Positions 26,324 to 35,210 of a stretch of 64,000 nt of DNA are shown piece by piece. The translations under genes were made by a program, and so were the position numbers. The notes under the pieces were generated by a model that was not told the origin of the DNA, made no database searches, and was given only the letters and a program-made list of their open reading frames with translations. This DNA is from Clarireedia homoeocarpa. Taxonomy: Eukaryota; Ascomycota; Leotiomycetes; Helotiales; Rutstroemiaceae. The stretch is taken from the NCBI GenBank assembly GCA_001465935.1, contig LNKV01000006.1:434001-498000 (forward strand). The letters are read 5' to 3'. How positions within the stretch are numbered: the stretch's first letter is position 1; each line of letters begins with the position of its first letter.

Positions 26324-27430
26324 TCATTAATGGAATTTGGGAAAAATATCTTTGCGTGTTCGCATGAAGTATTCCTGCGCTGTGTACTGGACCAATCGAA
26401 TAATCTTGCTTTACTTATCAAATATGACTAGTCCCTCCCAAATAAAGTATTATTTGTAACTTGCTTGTTCACCGAAAGTACCTGACCGACAATTGTGATC
26501 TAAAGATGGGGATAACATAATTAGTCTAATATCTCACTGTTATTATCACGAAAAGAGACTCACCTGGGAAACCTCGGTACCATCAACAACAAAGTCGGCG
26601 TCGGGACTCTCCTGGGCAGCATCGAGCAGTTGTTTTATCGTTACCGGGCAAGTATTTGTTGAACATGCTCATAACTGTGAGATAAAAGAACTTTTTTTGA
26701 TTTCTACCTAAACTATGGAAACTGGGAACTCTTTATAGATATCCTATCTATGGCAAATAGGCTCCATTTGCCCGAATAAGGTGGCAAGTTAGACAGTACA
26801 GAAGGAGAATTGAGATCATCCTGTACTAATTGAATAGTACTATACAGCTGTAGATGACTCGAGAAAGGGTAATCACTCGATCTTACAGCTCTCTTGAATA
26901 AGCTGTGTCTCGCGAACGTTAGACTTCCGTTGAACATTTTGCTGGTACCTGGAACACTCCTTGATGTTGCGAAAAAAAAAAAGGGGGGTGACTGGTATTT
27001 GCCTTGTAAGTTGTAAGTTCAGGATCTCTGACACAAACCTCGAGCGGCAGCCTTCATCTGTTTGACATTTCATCTTGAGCATCGACAACAATAAAAACCA
27101 GTGAGTATAAACCAGTGACAACATGTAGGTATTGTGTGATTTCGTTAACGGAATGTCGTGTGCCATTAACCTTATGCTTGTCATGGAGCTTTTTGACAAC
27201 ATCTGGCAAAGTAACCAGGTCACCAGATAATCGTTTTTCCAAGCTCGCAAGCAAAGCATCGAGCTTCTAATCAGCGTGGTCCCGAAGTTTCAGTACGCAT
27301 AAGCGATCCCAATTGGCTGGCTTATCGGGATCGTGAAAGCTGTTACTCAATTCTTCTACAACGATTGCCGTCGAGATCGTCTTTCCCGCGCCAGGCATAC
27401 CAGAAAAAATGCTCAAGCGGGATGGGGAAG
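26324..27430 (-). pseudogene. Decayed NACHT-domain NLR-like gene
   Basis: Minus strand. A perfect Walker A, GMPGAGKT, reads at about 27406-27379, followed by a continuous stretch into an in-frame stop near 27268. The frame then resumes through LLASLEKRLSGDL, LPDVVKKLHDKHK and a Walker B-like VFIVVDAQDEM near 27060-27085. A frame change leads to CRSRFVSEILNLQL. Much further on (26403-26324) the peptide IRLVQYTAQEYFMRTRKD matches the HYT-x-EYF segment that precedes ankyrin repeats in this family. These proteins are fungal NOD-like receptors involved in self/non-self recognition. Stops, shifts and a missing middle show a relic. A replication protein A fragment lies between the two halves. Boundaries are approximate. 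Confidence 0.72.
26428..26656 (-). pseudogene. Fragment of a replication protein A 32-kDa subunit gene (RPA2/RFA2)
   Basis: Minus strand. One stretch (26656-26564) encodes CPVTIKQLLDAAQESPDADF and continues to VDGTEVSQ, ending at a GTGAGT donor. After a 64-nt intron-like gap ending in TTTAG, 26499-26428 encodes ITIVGQVLSVNKQVTNNTLF and stops. This is the order found at the start of the RPA2 OB-fold: P-V-T-I-K-Q-(I/L)-L, an acidic linker, then E-(I/V)-x-Q-(I/V)-T-(I/F)-V-G. RPA binds single-stranded DNA in replication and repair. Only about 50 of ~270 residues remain, so it is non-functional. The retained intron shows it arose as a DNA copy rather than a retrocopy. It lies inside the NLR relic. 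Confidence 0.62.
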
Positions 27431-29622
27431 ACCCACGGCATAGATCAAAAAGAAAAACTAAAATATAATATAAAATTAATAAGGTGAGATCACGTAATAT
27501 GCGCAGATCACGGGCTAGAGGCTAAGTAGTGGGTGCAGCTTGCAAGCACTGTGTGGACCCACTCGCTTCACAAAAAGGGGAAACACTTTGGGGCTGAAGC
27601 GCTGACGAGAAGACAAAACACAAAAGAAATACCAGCCAGTATGATCTAAGATATCTTGGTTCTTTTACATGCGCATACAAAATTGACGCACTGAAATATT
27701 ATCACGAAAAGGTAATGCACCTAGGTAAAACAAAGTTTTATTTTCAATCTTGACCCAATCTTCGAATTCTGCCAATCCGAGCAACCAATTCCCTGTGTTC
27801 GGTTGGCACTGAAGTTAGATGTTGTGAGCCGGCTCACTTGAGGACTTTGCGGTCTTCTTAGTAGAGATCTCGGACTTCACAGACTTGACATCATCATAGA
27901 CAATAGAATTCATTAGAAAATTAATACAAATAAGGCGGGACTTGTGAACCAACTGTTTTAGATAACAAACTTCACCGAGTGTGCCTCAGATACCTACATC
28001 CTAGGACTTCTTTCAGAACTGCTGCTGCAGCTGCAACCACAGCCACATGGCTCTGCAAATCCTTATCCGCGTGTGAATCTCCGTACTTAGCAATTCCAAG
28101 TATCGCCAGAGACGGACAACGTCAAGCATAGCACCTAGAGGGACTCATTCGAGTGCCAAGGCGCAAATAACTCCCACGGTGTATTCATAGTGAGACATTT
28201 ATTTAGATGTTTGGCATGGCATCTTGAGTGATCGGAACATGGTATGATAAAGGAAGATTGCGAATTGTATGTGCTTCGATGGGTTTGCCTTGGTTATCAA
28301 CAATGAAGTTAGTAAGGTGCGAAAGCTATCAATTTGCGCAGTGATAGTATGAGGTGCAGGTTTTTGGCAGATCTTTTCGGGCTGGTATTCTGTTATGGTT
28401 TGTTTGTGGGATTATTCTGGGCTGGTAATGCGAAAGTGGTTGAGAGTTGGCAGTAGTAGCGAGAATGACAGGTTTCAAGGATGCTTTGCGGAAAGTTATA
28501 TGCGGTCTCTGGTTCGATAGGATGGTCCTGACTCTCTAAATTATAGATACGCTCAATCCTGGAGCATAAGAAGTCGACAATATTTAACAGAATCCAAGAG
28601 GTCTAGTGTTGATTGTGTTTTGTTTACTTCGTGCAGTAAGCAGGCTCGGATTTGGGAAAAAGAAGGCAAGCACAATGAATTTCAGAAGTGATTCAGATTA
28701 ATGGGTATGAAAATGATTCAAAGCAGGTACGATGATGCTAGCTAAAAGATATTCGCTACATTACGAATAGAACTGATTAAGAAGTGGTTTGTGGGAGGAG
28801 GGAGGAGAATGATGCTGTCAAGGTTATGCTGATGACCAACCTCGTAGTGACTCTTGTGACTTACTGGCGAAATGCTTGGGATTTACTATGTGGTAATCTT
28901 GAGTATTACACATCAACTGTACCTATTGAGCAGCTTGCTTGGCAAGGCTCGGAGTGACTACGCTACCACAAATCCAGTAGGGTAGGACAAAAATTGCGAC
29001 TTCGACCTTTCTATCACTACCTCTCCAGTGGTTAGATTGGTAAACTATCTCATCTGCATTACCATTGGCTGACGGTTCTGATTGATCACGCAACTGCTTG
29101 ATTTGCTTCGCCGTTTGCTCTGACCTGTTTCCGTTTGCCCCTCCCGTTCACCCGTCTGCTTCCCCATTCGGACCATCGTACATGTGACTGGTCAGAATCT
29201 GATGGACTGCTGTTTTGCCAAGTGAGGATTCACCTATCTTTCTGTTGAGCCTTAGATAGCCCTCCTCCCTTAATCTAAACGTGTTCATGCTCATGTGGTT
29301 CTTCACTGCCTCTATTCATATATGCATACGCCAATTTATTCCTCTGTGTGACCCTATCATTGGCTTCCACTTACATCTGATCTTCTGTCCACCCAGTTTC
29401 CCAGTCTTCTATTCACCTCCCCATTCAGATAAGGAGTCATCCACCTATGCATTCTCTCCATTTGCTAATTTCACCTCTTGGGCGCCCCCCGGCTTGTATG
29501 CTCATGTGCAGTGGAACACTCACCGCCGCACCGGGTAGACTTCTTCAATTTACAGCCTTACAGGTTTCTCTGTGCATCATCCATTATTGAATGACCCTTT
29601 AGCCCCTCATATCATATCCCCT
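27431..29622. other. Accessory DNA without a recognised gene
   Basis: About 2.2 kb with scattered short frames on both strands and no clear domain. A short minus-strand peptide with KSVKSEISTKKTAKSS character occurs near 27830-27890, which may be more relic coding DNA. Nothing else could be named. Confidence 0.4.
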
Positions 29623-29818
29623 CTATTCCTTAACTGTCTCTCATCCGATCTTCATCTTTTGCTTTGCCTCTCAAACTCCCTCGTTCTTTTACCTCACTCG
29701 TCGGCCCTTCTCCACCACGCATACCTACCCTCCCTTCTGACTCTTCTCAACATCAGTCTATTCCTTAAATGTCTCTTATCCGATCTTCGATAGTTTGCTT
29801 CGCCTCTCTAATTTCCTC
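29623..29818 (+). repeat. Diverged direct duplication of a ~60-bp pyrimidine-rich unit
   Basis: The units at 29623-29682 and 29758-29818 share CTATTCCTTAA(C/A)TGTCTC, then ATCCGATCTTC and a TTTGCTT(T/C)GCCTCTC block. The intervening CGGCCCTTCTCC(A/C)C segment also recurs in altered form near 29910. The origin is unknown. Confidence 0.7.
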
Positions 29819-29821
29819 ACC

Positions 29822-29882
29822 TGTGAAACTCCAAAGGTGACGCCACTTCTAGAGAAGTGACAATTTGGGCTTATATTTCACA
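29822..29882. mobile_element. 61-bp inverted-terminal element, copy 1, with 5-bp target duplication
   Basis: The unit begins TGTGAAA and ends TTTCACA, a perfect 7-bp terminal inverted repeat. An internal perfect hairpin, CACTTCT-AG-AGAAGTG, lies near its centre. It is flanked on both sides by TCACC. A near-identical unit lies at 31145-31207 with a different flanking duplication. The size is far below that of known autonomous elements, so it would need a transposase or integrase supplied elsewhere. Confidence 0.7.
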
Positions 29883-30298
29883 TCACCAGATCACCCATTG
29901 CCGTCGCTCACCGGCCCTTTCCCCGCTACGCATGCCCACTTAGTCCACTCCTCCAATCCCAACTCTAGACGATACAACACTTTGCTAGGAAACTCACTTC
30001 TCAACCATTGATTCGCTGACAACTCATTCATCGTTAGTTGATATCCATCCCCGCCGACTGCTATTATTCATACTGATTACTTTGAGTCTCCTCCTGACAG
30101 TTCCATAGGTGAATATACGCTCTTCGCTCCTCATACGACCATTGAATGCGTACTCGGCGGCCCACTTTTCAACTATTGTACAACGATCAAGTTTGCCTCG
30201 CTATCTTTCTTTAGATAAATTCACCCGCTCTTTGAATTACGAGGAGAGAGAACCATATCCATTCCTGTCTATAAAGATAACCATCCCAGAACAGAACA

Positions 30299-30423
30299 GG
30301 GAGCTCACATACACTACACGCCTATCCCTTCGCACGCAATTCTCCGTTTGCAGGCACCTCTCCATTCCCTGCGGCATGTGAAGGGATAGGTGCGTACGAA
30401 CGGGGAGATGTATGTGAGCTCCC
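30299..30423. repeat. Inverted repeat A (14-bp perfect outer stem)
   Basis: GGGAGCTCACATAC at 30299-30312 is perfectly complementary to 30410-30423. Inside, CCTATCCCTTC on the left pairs with GAAGGGATAGG on the right after a 13-nt asymmetric bulge. A transcript would fold into a long imperfect hairpin. Confidence 0.8.
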
Positions 30424-30820
30424 TCCTTCAACAATGGCGAACAAAGGCGAACCAAGCTCATGGAGACCCTAAACACAACCACCACCTCCATTAGGGAGCA
30501 CTTACAACTACACCAACAACTACGACGACAACAAAGATAAACGGCATGGGAGGAAGAAGTTACGAAACCACTCAAAGGGAACGGAAAGGAGCCAGCAAAC
30601 CAAGAAGACAACCCGATTCAACTAGTATAACTTGGATGGAAAAAAGATATCGCATGAACCTCTCTTCATTGGTCTTCAATTCTGGGTATGTTGCTCCTTG
30701 TGGCTCTTTAGTTGATAAACATAGCTGTTTATGAAGTTACAGACGGTCTTGATTTTACGATTGATTTTGCTAACACAGCTGCATTTGCAGATTCATTAGG
30801 CCTCAACGAAGATCTCTTCT

Positions 30821-30889
30821 TCACCTCCAACTGGGGCGATGACACTCCACTCTGCAATAGTGAAGTGTATTCAACCTAGTTGGAGGTGA
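30821..30889. repeat. Inverted repeat B (12-bp perfect outer stem)
   Basis: TCACCTCCAACT (30821-30832) pairs with AGTTGGAGGTGA (30878-30889). A second stem lies inside, ACACTCCACT against AGTGAAGTGT with one mismatch. Confidence 0.78.
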
Positions 30890-31044
30890 TCTCCCAGTCG
30901 AGAAGACCGCACACAATACGATAGCATTGCTATGCCGCAACACCTGCGCTACTAACATAGTGCGAACCAAACCGCCTCCTACAAGAGCAATTCGACTTCA
31001 TCGCATGACGTTGGTTTATATTCAACCCAGTTAGAGGGGATCCC

Positions 31045-31144
31045 CTGGTGTGGGTACGTTCATATTCGTATATGTTGGCGATACCCCAGCAAGAAGTTCG
31101 ATGTCTCGCGCCAACATATCCTAATATGAACGTACTCACACTGG
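31045..31144. repeat. Inverted repeat C (36-bp arms)
   Basis: 31045-31080 and 31109-31144 are inverted copies matching at 31 of 36 positions around a 28-nt loop. The shared core is GTACGTTCATATT and ATATGTTGGCG. The right arm directly abuts copy 2 of the short inverted-terminal element. Confidence 0.82.
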
Positions 31145-31207
31145 TGTGAAATCCTAAAAGTGACGCCACTTCTAGAGAAGTGACAATTTAGGCTTATATA
31201 TCTCACA
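31145..31207. mobile_element. 63-bp inverted-terminal element, copy 2, with 5-bp target duplication
   Basis: It begins TGTGAAAT and ends CTCACA, shares the internal segment GTGACGCCACTTCTAGAGAA with copy 1, and is flanked on both sides by ACTGG. Target duplications that differ between copies indicate two separate insertion events rather than a segmental duplication. Confidence 0.7.
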
Positions 31208-31676
31208 ACTGGAGTAACAAGGCGAGCTGAACAAAGTTGGCGCTTTCAAGTTTGAACGGTATGTATTGATGATTTCTACTCTACGCGCAACTTGGATTGG
31301 GAATTCTCTCTGCATATCGCTATTTCATTGTTGCTAACACAGTGACACTATTAGACTCATGTCGCTGTTCGGCCGCGAATTCAGAATCTAGGTTGGAAGG
31401 CATGGATAGTGATTGTGATAAGGTTAACGTGGTTGTTGGTAGACCGATGGAATACTTTACTACGTACCTAGCTGATACTGAATAGACACCATGCCTCGTT
31501 AAAAACCTAAAGCTATGGTTGAGATCACGCGCGGCTTGAACGAGCATCTCTCATCATCTATTGAGCTCGATTCTAACCAAGCTGCTCTCGAAGGCGACAT
31601 GGAATCGTGCAAGCAAGAGAATAATTCTGCCGCTTTACGTGTGGTACCTGACAGCCTCCCAGGATATCAGCTTTAC
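31208..31676 (+). other. Intron-like and ORF remnants of unknown origin
   Basis: A GTATGT donor near 31259 and a TTGCTAACACAG branch/acceptor near 31327-31338 define a plausible intron. A similar pair (GTATGT near 30686, TTGCTAACACAG near 30768) lies upstream. Open stretches after each acceptor are short, and one, starting at 31515, is cut by the LTR at 31677. This may be the remains of one or more spliced genes, but no family could be recognised. Confidence 0.3.
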
Positions 31677-31874
31677 TGTGACGACTGCATCCATATGAGT
31701 CGTACACGCATAGGCCATATATGCAGCCAGGGCATTAGCCAGCATGCATGCCATACCATTGAGTCATGCCCTGGGCCATTTAGGGTATATAAGGTCCCTC
31801 TTCTTGTACATAGCATTAGTTCTTCAGTTCAATATTCTAAGGTCATTCAGGGTCTTTATTGCCGTATCGTCACA
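31677..31874 (+). mobile_element. Solo LTR-like element, copy 1
   Basis: 198 bp, starting TGTGACGAC and ending CGTCACA (TG...CA), with TATATAAGG at 31786-31794 as a promoter-like box. It is flanked by a perfect 5-bp duplication, TTTAC (31672-31676 and 31875-31879). No internal retrotransposon coding sequence adjoins it, so it fits a solo LTR left by recombination. Confidence 0.8.
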
Positions 31875-31929
31875 TTTACGATTAATTGACTTAGTATCGC
31901 TTACATCACTTGAATCAAATTTCGTCAAG

Positions 31930-32759
31930 CTGTGAGAAATGAGGGGATTCCCAAATTGAGAAATGATCTCCTCTAGCCAAGTTGTCCACATCTCTCTATT
32001 TGTAAGCTACAGAATATACTAGAATCACACTTTTAGCTACAAGAATAAGGATATAAACCTTCTTGAATTTCTATATAGTTAGTTCTTCAGATAGATCAGA
32101 ATCAAGTATTTTTATTATTAGTTTCACAATTATAAGCCTTTTTCTTTAAAAGGATTCCGTAATTTATTCTATCTCCGCGATTATTCGAAAAAGCACTATT
32201 TCCAAATAAAAAGTACTATTTCCGAATAAAAAGCTGTAAAAATAGTAAAAGATAATATTAGCGCTGTTACTAAAATCCTTGATATATCTGCGGATTAGAA
32301 GAAATAGATCGAAAATATTAAAACTATTATTTCGATTAATTTATATAAAGAAATATTAATTTACTTCTATTTATATTTTTTATTATTGTGACAACACGTC
32401 TGTAAAGTAGATTCGAGTATACCTTAGAATTATCTACTACAGAACCAAAGCTATGTACAAGAAGAGAGACCTTATATAGCCCGAATGACCTATGGCATGA
32501 CTCAGTGATACAGTATACATACTGGCTAATGCCATAGCTGCATGTTCGGCTTATGCGTGTACGACTTATATGGATGCAGTCGTCACAATTATAATTTTTA
32601 TAATTACTTTTATTTTATTTATTATCTTTATTCTATTTATAACTTTATTAATAACTCTAGTTTTTTAATAAAAATAAATAATTTTAGTTTTAAATAAAGT
32701 TTCTAATAATTACTTTATATAAAATTTAGATAATAAATATTTATAATATAAAGAGAGTT
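31930..32759. other. AT-rich island
   Basis: Apart from the LTR at 32387-32587, this stretch is strikingly AT-rich, dominated by TTAT, ATTT and AAAT strings with few C or G. Such islands in Pezizomycotina usually come from repeat-induced point mutation of transposons; that is inference. No ORF of note occurs. It ends exactly at the stop of the Zn2Cys6 gene. Confidence 0.65.
32387..32587 (-). mobile_element. Solo LTR-like element, copy 2, opposite orientation
   Basis: 201 bp. Its reverse complement starts TGTGACGACTGCATCCATAT and ends GTTGTCACA, broadly similar to copy 1 over its length including the TATATAAGG box. It is flanked by its own 5-bp duplication, ATTAT (32382-32386 and 32588-32592). 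Different duplications show it is an independent insertion of the same family. Confidence 0.8.
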
Positions 32760-34311
32760 TCAAACTTTATTCTTTGATATTATAGGTTTAACAATCTTCC
32801 AAGCTAGCTCTATATCACAAATATAGATATCCGCTATTATAAAGCCCCTCTCTTTGATTGTGCGAAACAATGAGAGAACACGCTGTCTGCCACTCAGGTC
32901 TCGTATCTCAACCGCAATAGCCACAAGATGAGAAAGATAGAGTACCGTCTCAAGGCCAGTATGTTTCATTCTGTTCTCTAAGTGTCCTAAAGCGGAAACG
33001 GCATACTCCTGAATCCTCGATTCCTGTAAGCCCGCTCTTGAAAGAGGGACACTCTGCCAAGGTGGATAGGCGAATAAACGAAGAGTACCAATTTTTAGGG
33101 AGAGGCAATACGCGAAGAACATATCAAGCGAACTGTCGTCAGCAGGCTTTGAATTGATCAGGTACAGTTCGAGTTGTTCTAAGGACTTTATTAACACTGA
33201 GGCCCGCCATATGATCTCGTTTCCTGTTTTGAGGTGATCCTCGTAGGTAGAAAAACCACGACCGGCTTTCTTCTCTTCCTCGAGCCACGATAGATTCCTA
33301 GTATTGTGAACAAGATGATTAAGTAATAAATATTGGGCACAACCAAGATTAACTCACTGGACGTTAAGCTCCGCTAGAGCAGTCATAAAAGTACAGATGC
33401 ATTCGAAGAAGAAAGTATCCTGGTCCCGACTTTGCAGCACGCTGGCTTCAGATATGGTTCTGCGCCAATGCCGATCTCCGAACCCGGTGCTCTGATCCCG
33501 TTGTAAGCTCCCCATCCCTTGCAACACCCGAAAGAGCAAAAGGAAAGACTTTTCGAACTCCGTCGAGAATCCGTGAGGCCCACGTGGCATGACTAGGTAA
33601 AGAGTTGTCTGGTCTAAGAGTTGCAAGCAGATATTGGTGGACTTAGTAGTCATCACCTAAGTATGTTTAGTCCACGTGGAATAAAGGGGTTCGATTAATC
33701 TCGTCCTACCTGTGCGATGCATAGAAGAACAACAAGCGGAAGTAGCGAAGGGTCAACGTGTGGATCAGGCTCTCGTAGCCGCCCTTGGATCTTGGCGTAC
33801 ACCTTGCGTTGTAAGAAGTCCGCAAGACCGCTCTCGTCTGAGAGGCCGGTTGCTTTTTGACTGTGGATCGCATACGCAGCGCCAATGGCGACTACAGCAT
33901 CTCGGATACTTTCGTTCTCTTGAATCAGGCGCAGGAAGCAAGTTGTCGCGAACGGGCGGGTCACGGGAGAAGGGCACCTCCCCAAAAACTGTTGAGCCAG
34001 GGTGAGATATTCCGCCAGTGATCTTATCTGGCTCTTCGGCCACGTCGCAGAATGGTCTGGCACCACTGGCGACACGTTTGGCGAGAGGATTTCATACCGT
34101 CTCATAATAGCAAACGATTGGTCTTGGCATTTAGTGCGGCGATTGTTGCAGGCATGGCATGGCCGCCTGCCGTCACACTGGGTGATATGGTAAGCATGGT
34201 TCCTCAACGTCCTCTGGATTGCGATGGCACACTTGCCTTGGTTCGACTTGCGCGACATTGCTGGCACCGGCGGAGTGTGCGACGCTTGTCAAACGGGCCA
34301 ATGGGTTTCAT
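32760..34311 (-). CDS. Zn2Cys6 (fungal binuclear cluster) transcription factor
   Basis: Four exons, 34311-34237, 34177-33710, 33656-33358 and 33297-32760, give 459 residues with all phases matching. The zinc cluster appears only after splicing the first, GC-AG intron. CQQCRASRTK lies in exon 1 and CDGRRPCHACNNRRTKC in exon 2, giving exactly C-x2-C-x6-C-x5-C-x2-C-x6-C near residues 16-42. The rest resembles the helical regulatory region of short fungal factors, with a C-terminal segment ETVLYLSHLVAIAVEIRDLS and a final WKIV motif. Such proteins bind CGG-containing sites and regulate metabolic genes; the target is unknown. The adjacent lipase and the fragments nearby do not form an obvious cluster. 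The final residues lie at the edge of an AT-rich island, so the original C-terminus may have been altered. Confidence 0.82.
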
Positions 34312-35210
34312 GATGCTGCTAGCCTGCCACGGAGCTTCACCAGAGCCGGAGGTTGATGTTGTGATCATATAAGATTACGAAGTACTTCGTAGGGACGATT
34401 TGTATCCCCGAGGGCGGGCGGTATGCTGTGGATAAAGCTATCCAGAATGCAATCTGCAGCGGCGACACCATACTCAATTTAGAAGTATTCCTGCGATCCC
34501 TGATGGAGATTAAGGATCGGAAAGAAGAACCGGAGAAATACATGGGTGGTAGCACTGGCAGGCTGGCAGGGAGCTCAAACCTTAATCTTTTGCCGTCGTG
34601 TTCCTTGCTGCGCTAGCCGGAATGGGAGACATTCACGCGATCCCTGTTCTTGCGGGGTGTTGGCTCGTATGTACCGTATCCACTTTAGGTCTAGTTGAGT
34701 TTGGCTTCAGCCTTGAATCTGCTCCATGTGGCAATAGAAGTTATGGATTACAATCTTAATATCAAAAGGGTTCGAAAAACAACTCTTCATAAGGATCTCA
34801 CCAAAAATGGCTCGAAATCCCTTCTAAACGAAGTCATTCTGGTGATGAAGAGTTCTCCTTGTTAGAAAACGTTGCCCGGTATTCTTAGAATATATATATA
34901 TATATATATATATAGCATTTGCGAGCAAGAATTCGTTGAGAGTGAATCGTATTATAGAATACACATAATGTGTAGTACTGAAGTAAAGATATAGAGATGT
35001 AAGTTACAACGGTGCCAAAACCACTTCTTCAATTTCTAGAGCCATCCCACCACATGACAGGCCACCCTTTGATATTAGTGCGAGCAAAAGATATCAAAAA
35101 AACTCGACTTGAATCAGAACAATCAAGCCTGATTTGACCCCATTCTGGCTAGAGCCCCTAAATCAAACCAAAATATCTCACACTGTTTGCAGTAGAGTCC
35201 TTTCAGATGC
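34312..35210. other. Intergenic spacer with (AT)n tract
   Basis: It lies upstream of the Zn2Cys6 gene and beyond the 3' end of the lipase. A perfect AT repeat lies at about 34891-34914. A possible coding relic near 34390-34560 is described separately. Confidence 0.5.
34386..34560 (+). pseudogene. Possible coding relic, weakly DhaL/dihydroxyacetone-kinase-like
   Basis: An open stretch reads IPEGGRYAVDKAIQNAICSG, then LEVFLRSLMEIKDRKEEPEK and YMGGSTG, before losing sense. Its composition looks protein-coding, and the E-x-MGG-(T/S)-(S/T)-G ending recalls the DhaL domain of dihydroxyacetone kinases, whose GDGDCG motif is absent here. Family assignment is a guess. Confidence 0.22.

Noticed and set aside
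29281..29793. Open frames in the pyrimidine-rich 29.3-29.8 kb region
   Set aside because: Leu/Pro/Ser/His bias from CT-rich DNA and a direct duplication; no conserved pattern.
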